Shown piece after piece: positions 1 through 5,670 of a DNA stretch of 19,629 bases. The position numbers and the translations under genes were made by a program. Each line of letters starts with the position of its first letter. Position 1 is the stretch's first letter. Source of the stretch: CAYZPE01 sp046050145 (lineage in GTDB: Bacteria; Patescibacteriota; Minisyncoccia; Phycocordibacterales; CAYZPE01). The DNA lies in contig JBJOQC010000041.1 of the NCBI GenBank assembly GCA_046050145.1, forward strand, positions 1-19,629. The letters are read 5' to 3'. A model generated the notes under the pieces. The model was not told where the DNA came from, searched no databases, and saw only the letters and a list, made by a program, of their open reading frames with translations.

Positions 1-1374
1 TAAAGCTCCGCCTGATATTGAAAGGCCTGTACCAGTGAGGTCAGAGATTGAATCAGCTCCAACGATGAGGTTAGTTGTTTGGATATTTGTAGCGAGAGTG
101 TTTGGAAGAGTTGAAGTCGCTGTAGTTGAAGTCGCTATAAAAATTCCTGCTGTTGCACTATTTCCCAAAATCGAAGATCCTTCAACGGCAAGTGCTGTTC
201 CAGGAGTACTTGTACCAAGTCCGAGACGTTTTGTGGTGTTATTCCAAACAAAATTTGAATCTGCACCAAAAGCACCCCCATCATTAAACTGAACTTGTGT
301 ATCAGAACCCGCAACAGTTCCTCCTGAACCTCCATCATCAGCTGAACAGACAACATTTCCAAAAGCATCAGTTGTAAGTGTTCCTCCATTACCAAAACTA
401 GAACAATCCAAGGTTCCAACCTGAAGCCCACCAGAGACTACTCGCAAACCACTTACTGTTGATGTCGCAGAAAGATTTATTCGATTGGCGTCTATACCCC
501 CAGAAAATGTTGATGTTGCACCATTACCTAAAATTGTTGTAGTTGAAACACCTCCAATATAAAGCCTATCTAAAATTGAAACGAGTGTTGTCGAAGCCTG
601 ACTCAAAGAACTAAGACCAGAAACAGTAAGGTCTGAAAACTGAGCAGAGGCTCCAGACAAAGCACCGAACAAAGTTGTTGCACCTGTTACCTGAAGAGTT
701 GAAGATGCAAATAATCCCCCTGTTGCATTTACAAATAACAAATCAGATAGTGCTGAATTTTTTATAGAAAGAAGTCGTCCAGTTTGTCCAGAAAAACCCT
801 GAATCAACAAAGGAGATGAATCTGAACTAGTTGCCTGAATTGTAACTACAGCATTAGATCGTGTTGTTGTTCCAAAAGATGATGCCCCTGTACCACTTAC
901 AGACTCAGCAAGTCGTGCAAAAGCTGAACTTGTAATTGACTGTCTAGGCGACAAGGTTTCAAATGTAGAATTATTTGAAGAAACTTCAATCTGTAAATAC
1001 AAATTTTTATTTGTATTAAAATCAATATCGAGAGCATGAGGAAAACCATTTGTCGTATCTCCAATATTTACATTAAATACCCCACTTCGAACACTTGCAG
1101 AAAAAGACGATGGAGAACTAAGAGGCCAAACTTGAGTACCTGACCCAACAGTTGAATTGTCCCAAATTGAAAATTTAAAATAGTATGTTGTACCAGAAGT
1201 ACTTCCAACAAGATCTCCGTTACTGTCAGTTAAACGACCCTGATAACTCATGACTGCAGGAACTCCCGATTCAGCGATAACTGGAGCAGGCAAAAAAGAT
1301 ACCAAAGTTAAAACCATCAAAACAAAGATCGCTTGTCTTTTTAATGCTTTAAAAGTAGAAAGAAAAAACATCAT
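1..1374 (-). CDS. Secreted fibre-like surface protein, C-terminus cut by window edge
   Basis: An uninterrupted minus frame runs from the ATG at 1374 to base 1, giving 458 residues with no stop, so the C-terminus is missing. Residues 1-34 form a signal peptide: a K/R-containing start, a hydrophobic core at about 15-33, and likely cleavage after VIA. The SYQGRLTD motif at 43-50 opens a small beta domain seen in many fibre-type secreted proteins. The rest is rich in Ser, Thr, Gly and Ala with repeated ATSTT/ATSTL patches, a Cys pair (C324 and C343, around TDAFGNVVC), and LGLGTSTP at 384-391. This composition fits a repetitive extracellular stalk or tail-fibre-like adhesin; its function is inferred. 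The second ATG (1371) is an alternative start. A weak AGG lies 6 nt before the first. It follows secA with its own promoter-like leader. Confidence 0.8.
   Translation of the reverse strand, partial: MMFFLSTFKALKRQAIFVLMVLTLVSFLPAPVIAESGVPAVMSYQGRLTDSNGDLVGSTSGTTYYFKFSIWDNSTVGSGTQVWPLSSPSSFSASVRSGVFNVNIGDTTNGFPHALDIDFNTNKNLYLQIEVSSNNSTFETLSPRQSITSSAFARLAESVSGTGASSFGTTTRSNAVVTIQATSSDSSPLLIQGFSGQTGRLLSIKNSALSDLLFVNATGGLFASSTLQVTGATTLFGALSGASAQFSDLTVSGLSSLSQASTTLVSILDRLYIGGVSTTTILGNGATSTFSGGIDANRINLSATSTVSGLRVVSGGLQVGTLDCSSFGNGGTLTTDAFGNVVCSADDGGSGGTVAGSDTQVQFNDGGAFGADSNFVWNNTTKRLGLGTSTPGTALAVEGSSILGNSATAGIFIATSTTATSTLPNTLATNIQTTNLIVGADSISDLTGTGLSISGGAL
109..136 (-). repeat. Short tandem repeat encoding ATSTT-ATSTL
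   Basis: A 13-nt block (AGTTGAAGTCGCT on the plus strand) occurs at 109-121 and again at 124-136, giving a 15-nt period. It keeps the frame of the fibre-like protein and encodes two ATST pentads in a row. This is seen directly and fits slippage-driven growth of a repetitive stalk. Confidence 0.6.
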
Positions 1375-1383
1375 GAAGGACCT

Positions 1384-1406
1384 GCTTTTTTAAAAACTAA
1401 AAAAGC
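1384..1406 (-). promoter_or_regulatory. AT-rich hairpin in the leader of the fibre gene
   Basis: On the minus strand GCTTTTTT (1406-1399) and AAAAAAGC (1391-1384) are perfect complements around a 7-nt loop. It lies 10 nt before the ATG at 1374, just upstream of the only SD-like AGG. Directly before it, CCTC and GAGG (about 1410-1422) form a small GC hairpin followed by CGC and a T run, which resembles a weak intrinsic terminator in the leader. Either could modulate expression; no function is proven. Confidence 0.35.
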
Positions 1407-1434
1407 GCCTCTCTGGGAGGTGGGCCATTCCTTA

Positions 1435-1440
1435 ATTATA
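1435..1440 (-). promoter_or_regulatory. Promoter -10 box for the fibre gene
   Basis: A perfect TATAAT reads on the minus strand at 1440-1435, about 60 nt before the ATG at 1374. The -35 region is poor (CTTAAA at 16 nt spacing, 3 of 6 matches). The box overlaps a 12-bp perfect palindrome, TATAGCGCTATA at 1437-1448, which could be an operator. A second inverted repeat, CACTTA-ttt-TAAGTG, sits just upstream at 1450-1464. Confidence 0.45.
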
Positions 1441-1544
1441 GCGCTATATCACTTATTTTAAGTGGGGATAAGTATGAATTTTTTATGAGGCATAACACAG
1501 GGAGATTTAAATCGAAAATATCTCTAAAAATCTGCCTAAAAAAG

Positions 1545-3998
1545 CTACTTTCCGTGACATTTTTTGAACTTTTTTCCACTTCCGCATGGACACTCATCAT
1601 TTCTGCCCACACCATCATATATACCAGTCTTACGTTCTTGATTTTCTTTTGTAATCACCCCTGCAGTTGCGCTTATTTCCTGTAGTTTTATATTTTCTCG
1701 AGGCGCAATACCGCCCACATTCGGTATGATTTTCTTAATTTCATGAGAAATCGCCTCTTCCATATCCTTAAAGAGCTTTAGACCCTCTCTTTTGTACTCC
1801 ACAAGCGGATCACGCTGACCATACGCACGAAGATTTACACTGCCACGAATGTAGTCCATAGCTTCAAGATGCTCTACCCAAAACATATCAATCGTCTGAA
1901 GTAATATTTGTTTATAGGATACAGCAAAGGACTCTTCACCAAGTTGTGTTTTTTTAGTCTCTAAAATTTGTTTTAAAGCTTCATCCCCTTCCGAAATTAC
2001 AGCAAGATGGTCATATATTTCCTTAAAATTACCCCCAAGAATACTTCTTCGTCTATCATAAATGAGTTTTCGTTGATAATTGAGCACATTATCAAATTCA
2101 AGAACGTGTTTTCGAGAATCAAAATGAAAACCTTCTATTTTTTTCTGAGCACTTTCAAGCGATCGAGTAATGATACGATTTTGAATCGGCTCATCTTCTG
2201 CAATTCCAAGACGTCCCATCATATTTTTAATCATATCTTTTGCAAAAATACGCATAAGCGAATCCTCAAGACATACGTAAAACTGAGTTTCTCCAGGATC
2301 GCCCTGACGTCCCGAGCGACCTCGAAGCTGGTTATCAATACGACGAGCCTCATGTCGCTCAGTACCAATCACATACAGACCTCCAAGATTTCGTATCTCG
2401 TCAGATAGTTCGAGTGTTGTAGGGTTTCCACCAAGCTTAATATCAACCCCACGACCAGCCATATTTGTTGCAATAGTTACAGAGCCCTTCTTACCTGCCT
2501 GAGCAATAATCTCTCCTTCTCGTTCATGGTTTTTTGCATTCAAAACTTCATGTTGAACCCCTTCTCGTTTCAAAAAATCAGACAGCATTTCGTTGTTTTC
2601 AATTGAAACAGTACCAATAAGTACTGGTTGACCCTTCTTTTGAAGTGTTTTGACTTGACGTGCAAGAGCCTTAAACTTCCCTTTTTCAGTCTGAAAAATT
2701 AGATCGTTATGATCCTTACGTGCAATAGGTTTATTTGTTGGAACCTCAAAGGTCTCAAGTCCATATACTTTAAAAAATTCTTCTGAAGAGGTTGCAGCTG
2801 TTCCTGTCATACCTGCAAGCTTTTTATACATACGAAAATAATTTTGATATGTAATAGAAGCAAATGTACGAGACTCTTTTTGAATCGACACACTTTCTTT
2901 TGCTTCTATAGCCTGATGTAAACCTTCAGACCAGCGACGCCCAGGCTGAAGTCTACCCGTAAATGAATCCACAATGACAATTTCATCATTTTTAACTACA
3001 TAATCTTTGTCGCGTTTGTAGTTTGCTTTTGCACGAATAGCAGTTTCAAGGTGGTGTACATATTTGATACCTTTTTCTGTATATATATTTTCTACACCTA
3101 GTAATTTTTCGGCAAGACCGATACCTGAGTCAGTAAGCGATATAGTTTTATGTTTTTCATCAACTGTATAGTGCTCATCTGCGTTCATTTTTTCCGCAAT
3201 ACCTGAAAAAACCTTGTAGAGGTTTTCTGAGTCAGTTGTTGGAGCAGAAATAATAAGCGGAGTTCGTGCTTCGTCAATAAGGATTGAGTCTATTTCATCA
3301 ACAATCGCAAAATGGTGGTGTGTTTGACGAATTTTTACATATTCGTATTCGAGATTGTCTCGAAGATAGTCAAAACCAAATTCAGTATTTGTACCATAGG
3401 TAATATCTGCATCGTACACATCCCGACGCGTTGCAGGACGTAAAAACTCGTGAATAACTTTGTACGAACCTATCTCATCTCGCTCTCTATCTAAATCTTT
3501 ATGTTCTGGATCATAAAGATATGACTCCGCATGATTCAATACACCAACAGAAAGTCCTAAAAAAGAAAAAATTTGACCCATCCATACCGCATCACGACGA
3601 GAAAGATAATCGTTTACAGTAACAACATGCACACCCTTTTCTTCAAGAGCATTAAGATATGCTGGTAATGTCGCAACAAGTGTCTTACCTTCACCTGTTT
3701 TCATTTCAGCAATACCTCCTCGATGCATGAGCGCACCACCCATAAGCTGGACATCAAAATGTCTTTGACCCAATGTCCTCTTTGAAGCTTCACGGACGAC
3801 AGCAAAAGCTTCTGGAAGTACTTCATCCAAGGTTTTTCCCTTTTTTACCTCCTCTTTAAAGAAAGTGGTTTTTAACCTTAACTCCTCATCAGATAAAACA
3901 GAGATAGTAATCTCTAGAGCATTTATTTTTTCCACAAGAGGCTTTAGAGATCCAAGTATTCGTTTGTTATGACTTCCAAAAAATCGAGAAAGAAACAT
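1545..3998 (-). CDS. secA: Preprotein translocase ATPase SecA
   Basis: SecA is the ATPase motor that pushes unfolded secretory proteins through the SecYEG channel at the inner face of the membrane. All main parts are visible in its 817 residues: the Walker A motif MKTGEGKT (99-106), the DEID box (234-237) followed by DEARTPLII, the helicase motif QLRGRSGRQG of NBD2, the helical scaffold and wing region, and a C-terminal zinc-binding SEC-C motif with Cys-x-Cys and Cys-His just before the end. It is somewhat shorter than the roughly 900 residues of E. coli SecA but carries an extra segment around 158-190 before the ADITYGTNTEFGFDYLRDN block. The ATG at 3998 fits the family N-terminus; no Shine-Dalgarno motif precedes it. 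A promoter-like TAGAAT lies upstream. The fibre-like protein downstream is a plausible Sec substrate. Confidence 0.98.
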   Translation of the reverse strand: MFLSRFFGSHNKRILGSLKPLVEKINALEITISVLSDEELRLKTTFFKEEVKKGKTLDEVLPEAFAVVREASKRTLGQRHFDVQLMGGALMHRGGIAEMKTGEGKTLVATLPAYLNALEEKGVHVVTVNDYLSRRDAVWMGQIFSFLGLSVGVLNHAESYLYDPEHKDLDRERDEIGSYKVIHEFLRPATRRDVYDADITYGTNTEFGFDYLRDNLEYEYVKIRQTHHHFAIVDEIDSILIDEARTPLIISAPTTDSENLYKVFSGIAEKMNADEHYTVDEKHKTISLTDSGIGLAEKLLGVENIYTEKGIKYVHHLETAIRAKANYKRDKDYVVKNDEIVIVDSFTGRLQPGRRWSEGLHQAIEAKESVSIQKESRTFASITYQNYFRMYKKLAGMTGTAATSSEEFFKVYGLETFEVPTNKPIARKDHNDLIFQTEKGKFKALARQVKTLQKKGQPVLIGTVSIENNEMLSDFLKREGVQHEVLNAKNHEREGEIIAQAGKKGSVTIATNMAGRGVDIKLGGNPTTLELSDEIRNLGGLYVIGTERHEARRIDNQLRGRSGRQGDPGETQFYVCLEDSLMRIFAKDMIKNMMGRLGIAEDEPIQNRIITRSLESAQKKIEGFHFDSRKHVLEFDNVLNYQRKLIYDRRRSILGGNFKEIYDHLAVISEGDEALKQILETKKTQLGEESFAVSYKQILLQTIDMFWVEHLEAMDYIRGSVNLRAYGQRDPLVEYKREGLKLFKDMEEAISHEIKKIIPNVGGIAPRENIKLQEISATAGVITKENQERKTGIYDGVGRNDECPCGSGKKFKKCHGK

Positions 3999-4023
3999 AT
4001 ATTTCAGGTTAAAAGTATGGGTT

Positions 4024-4029
4024 ATTCTA
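4024..4029 (-). promoter_or_regulatory. Extended -10 promoter for secA
   Basis: TGTTAGAAT reads on the minus strand, an extended -10 (TGn plus TAGAAT at 4029-4024). It lies between the terminator at 4042-4076 and the secA ATG at 3998 and implies a leader of about 20 nt. No convincing -35 is present. Position after a terminator supports it. Confidence 0.35.
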
Positions 4030-4041
4030 ACACAAACAAAT

Positions 4042-4076
4042 AAAAAACACCCTCTTCAGTGAAGGGGGTGTTTTTT
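4042..4076 (-). terminator. Strong intrinsic terminator after the small basic gene
   Basis: A near-perfect 16-bp hairpin: AAAAAACACCC (4042-4052) pairs with GGGTGTTTTTT (4066-4076), with one T-G wobble and an inner CTTC/GAAG around an AGT loop. The A run and T run make it work in either direction. It starts 2 nt after the stop of the 32-residue gene and separates it from secA. Confidence 0.9.
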
Positions 4077-4078
4077 AT

Positions 4079-4177
4079 TTACTTTCGTCGTTTCTTTGTA
4101 GTTTTCTTTGCTGTTTTTCGTTTAGTTGTTTTCTTTACAGCCTTTCGCTTAATTACTTTCTTCTTTGCTTTTGCCAT
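4079..4177 (-). CDS. Small Lys/Arg-rich basic protein (32 aa)
   Basis: The ATG at 4177 opens a 32-residue frame ending in TAA at 4079. The protein has 15 Lys and 4 Arg, no acidic residue and no aromatic residue. It has a near-repeat, KKTTKRKTA followed by KKTTKKRRK, and resembles the tail of histone H1-like bacterial proteins. Such tails bind nucleic acid through charge; a role in DNA compaction or RNA binding is inferred. That it is real is supported by the strong terminator 2 nt after its stop, an upstream -10-like box, and a composition hard to get by chance. No Shine-Dalgarno motif is visible. It could instead be a ribosome-associated basic peptide. Confidence 0.7.
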   Translation of the reverse strand: MAKAKKKVIKRKAVKKTTKRKTAKKTTKKRRK

Positions 4178-4226
4178 ATATTAAATTTAAAAAAATAGAT
4201 ACTAATAGTTGCACTATGTCGACCGT

Positions 4227-4248
4227 GTTCAAAAAAAATAATTTGAAC
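4227..4248. repeat. Inverted repeat GTTCAAA / TTTGAAC
   Basis: Perfect 7-nt arms (4227-4233 and 4242-4248) flank an 8-nt AT spacer, about 50 nt upstream of the small basic gene. It may be an operator or a leader hairpin. It lacks a following T run on the minus strand and so is not a normal terminator. Confidence 0.4.
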
Positions 4249-4282
4249 CATTGCTTCTGTTTCAATTATGCTACACAAAAAA

Positions 4283-4288
4283 AATATA
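4283..4288 (-). promoter_or_regulatory. Possible extended -10 for the small basic gene
   Basis: TGTTATATT on the minus strand is an extended -10 form (TATATT at 4288-4283). It would start a transcript near 4276 with a leader of about 100 nt carrying the GTTCAAA inverted repeat. No good -35 is seen at 16-18 nt, so confidence is low. Confidence 0.3.
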
Positions 4289-4345
4289 ACACTTTTTTTA
4301 TCTACAAATATGTGGATAAGAAACAAAAAATTTGAATGTGTTTTA

Positions 4346-5362
4346 TTATTTTATTTTTTGTACCTCCCATTCAATCTCTATGTTGGTTTTTTCTTTTACA
4401 ATCTTAGAAATTTTTTCTGCAAAATTTTCAATATCAGTTGAGGTTGCTCCACCAAAATTAACAAGAGCTAACGGCTGATGTTCATAAAGACCTACATAAC
4501 CCTCTCTAAAACCCTTAAGACCGCATACCTTATCAAGAATCCACGCAAGAGGAATTTTTACATGGAGAGCATCAACTTCAAACGCAGGGAGTGTGGGATA
4601 TTTCTCGAGCAAACGAAGATGGTGATCCCGATTAATAATTGGATTTTTAAAAAATGAGCCAGCAGTTCCAAGACTGTGCCAATCTGGCAATTTATTCTTT
4701 CGAATTTCAACAACAACCTCTCTTATACGCATAATATTTGGATTCTCTTCTTTATGTTTTTCAAAAAAAACCTGAATATCTTTGTATGTAAGCTTTGGCT
4801 GAGGAACTAGAGAGAGTTTCAATATAACCTCAACAACAATATATCTATTTTCTTTTTTAAAAATACTGTCACGATATGCAAAATCACATTCAAGTAAGGA
4901 AAGATACTTAAAACTACTATCTTTCTTATCGAAAACAAACACTTTTTCTAAAATATCTTTAAGTTCTACACCATATGCACCTATATTTTGCACAGGAGCA
5001 GCTCCCACAGTACCTGGAATAAAAGATAAATTTTCTATACCCCAAAAGCCTTTCGAAACACAAAAAGACACAAGGTCGTCCCACAATTCCCCTGCCTTAC
5101 TTGTTACAAAAACATCATTTCCTTTTTGTTCATACGAAATACCTTTTATATATATCTTGACGACAAGTCCAGCAAAACCTTGATCATTAACAAGAATATT
5201 AGAACCTCCTCCGAGCACAAAAAGAGGGATTTTCTCTTTAAGTCCAAAAGCTACAGCCTCCTTCAAATCATCCAACGAATTCACTTCTGTAAAAAAAAGA
5301 GCTTCTCCCCCTACACGAAATGTAGTTAAAGAAGCAAGAGGAATATTACGTTGTATTTTCAT
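4346..5362 (-). CDS. murB: UDP-N-acetylenolpyruvoylglucosamine reductase MurB
   Basis: MurB uses FAD and NADPH to reduce UDP-GlcNAc-enolpyruvate to UDP-MurNAc in the cytosol, the second committed step of peptidoglycan synthesis. Counting from the ATG at 5362 (338 aa), the FAD-binding domain holds LTTFRVGG (12-19), LGGGSNILV (50-58) and IPGTVGAAPVQNIGAYG (115-131). Then come the YRDS block with the active-site Arg (R164), GSFFKNP with the proton-donor Ser (S236), and a C-terminal WEV with the conserved Glu (E333). The extra YRDS segment makes it E. coli-type. I prefer the ATG at 5362 because MurB proteins usually begin a few residues before PL-LTTF; a GTG at 5380 would add six residues and abut the upstream hairpin. 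Its leader contains unusual long inverted repeats that may regulate it. Confidence 0.95.
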   Translation of the reverse strand: MKIQRNIPLASLTTFRVGGEALFFTEVNSLDDLKEAVAFGLKEKIPLFVLGGGSNILVNDQGFAGLVVKIYIKGISYEQKGNDVFVTSKAGELWDDLVSFCVSKGFWGIENLSFIPGTVGAAPVQNIGAYGVELKDILEKVFVFDKKDSSFKYLSLLECDFAYRDSIFKKENRYIVVEVILKLSLVPQPKLTYKDIQVFFEKHKEENPNIMRIREVVVEIRKNKLPDWHSLGTAGSFFKNPIINRDHHLRLLEKYPTLPAFEVDALHVKIPLAWILDKVCGLKGFREGYVGLYEHQPLALVNFGGATSTDIENFAEKISKIVKEKTNIEIEWEVQKIK

Positions 5363-5380
5363 AAAAATTCGTGCATCCAC

Positions 5381-5444
5381 TGATGGCCAACGGAGGCTAG
5401 CTCCAAAATGAATATCTATTGTGAGTGCGGTCCGTTAGCCATCA
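5381..5444 (-). promoter_or_regulatory. Long leader hairpin just before murB
   Basis: TGATGGCTAACGGA (5444-5431) and TCCGTTGGCCATCA (5394-5381) pair over 14 bp as minus-strand RNA, with one U-G wobble. The plus-strand RNA would instead have a C-A mismatch, so the minus RNA is the better folded one. The 36-nt loop holds complements of two blocks in the upstream short transcript. The stem ends at the GTG at 5380 and 18 nt before the preferred ATG, where it could control initiation. Confidence 0.55.
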
Positions 5445-5461
5445 TTAGAAACACTGTATCT

Positions 5462-5467
5462 AGTGTA
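5462..5467 (-). promoter_or_regulatory. Possible extended -10 for murB
   Basis: TGATACACT reads on the minus strand (TACACT at 5467-5462 after TGA). It would start transcription near 5455, only about 10 nt before the 14-bp leader hairpin, and lies after the terminator at 5499-5515. The -35 is poor, so this is a weak call. Confidence 0.3.
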
Positions 5468-5487
5468 TCAGAAAGCCTGTGTCTACA

Positions 5488-5566
5488 AAAACATAAAACC
5501 CCGCCGGAAGCGGGGCCTTATGCAGATATTCATTTTGTAGGCTAACACTTGATTAGCACTCACAAC
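5488..5566 (-). ncRNA. Candidate small RNA upstream of murB (about 75-80 nt)
   Basis: A promoter (5571-5599) predicts a start near 5566-5563 and an intrinsic terminator ends the unit near 5490. The RNA would carry TTGTGAGTGC at its 5' end, a small GCTAA/TTAGC hairpin (5557-5541), then CAAAATGAATATCT and the terminator. Two of these blocks are perfect complements of the loop of the murB leader hairpin and a third of its stem. It does not resemble tmRNA, 6S, SRP or RNase P RNA as far as I can judge. It could be a trans-acting RNA or the first half of an attenuated murB leader. The function is inferred. Confidence 0.4.
5499..5515 (-). terminator. GC-rich intrinsic terminator inside the murB upstream region
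   Basis: CCCCGC (5499-5504) and GCGGGG (5510-5515) form a perfect 6-bp GC stem around a 5-nt loop. On the minus strand it is followed by TTTTATGTTTTT. The plus direction lacks a T run. It ends the short transcript starting near 5566, upstream of murB. Confidence 0.75.
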
Positions 5567-5570
5567 AAGT

Positions 5571-5599
5571 AGTATAGCATATCTACAGAAAAATGCAAA
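5571..5599 (-). promoter_or_regulatory. Promoter of the candidate small RNA / murB leader
   Basis: On the minus strand TTTGCA (5599-5594, 4 of 6 to TTGACA) is followed after 17 nt by the extended -10 TGC-TATACT (TATACT at 5576-5571). It is the best two-part promoter I found in the window, and it lies just after the terminator of the preceding gene. Confidence 0.6.
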
Positions 5600-5603
5600 T
5601 TTT

Positions 5604-5637
5604 TAACAAAAAAGCACCCTCAGGTGCTTTTTTGTTA
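5604..5637 (-). terminator. Intrinsic terminator after the polymerase/ligase gene
   Basis: A perfect 14-15-bp hairpin with GCACC and GGTGC at its core, flanked by six A and six T around a 4-nt loop. It lies 34 nt past the stop of the Wzy/WaaL-type gene and can act in both directions. A smaller hairpin, ACACTAC-gt-GTAGTGT (5656-5671), overlaps the stop codon. Confidence 0.9.
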
Positions 5638-5670
5638 TTTATTACTTGGATTTTGACACTACGTGTAGTG

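Larger units (their letters stand above)
5404..5565. repeat. Set of three inverted-repeat blocks in permuted order
   Basis: CAAAATGAATATCT (5404-5417) matches the reverse complement at 5524-5537 over 14 of 14. TTGTGAGTGC (5419-5428) matches 5556-5565 over 10 of 10. GTTAGCC (5434-5440) matches 5540-5546 over 7 of 7. Each copy has all three blocks within about 45 nt, but the order differs by a circular shift. They may be pairing sites between two RNA segments or relics of an inverted duplicated element. Confidence 0.6.

Noticed and set aside
35..431. Open frames on either strand at the left edge
   Set aside because: They are out of frame with the long fibre-protein frame, which has signal peptide and family motifs and runs the full 458 codons.
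1503..1530. Weak GAGAT/ATCTC hairpin after secA as its terminator
   Set aside because: Only 5 bp with a long loop and no T tract after it; secA may read through into the fibre leader.
2007..2408. 133-residue plus-strand frame inside secA
   Set aside because: It is antisense to strongly conserved SecA sequence and has no recognisable domain or start signal.
4170..4250. 32-residue minus frame starting ATG-GTT near 4250 and running into the small basic gene
   Set aside because: Phe/Ile-rich translation of AT-rich DNA containing the inverted repeat; the basic-protein frame is far better supported.
5483..5533. A 16-residue Arg-rich leader peptide frame (ATG at 5533) spanning the GC-rich terminator, as in amino-acid attenuation
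   Set aside because: No Shine-Dalgarno motif, no run of one regulatory codon, and the frame only exists because it reads through the GC stem; murB is not an amino-acid gene.
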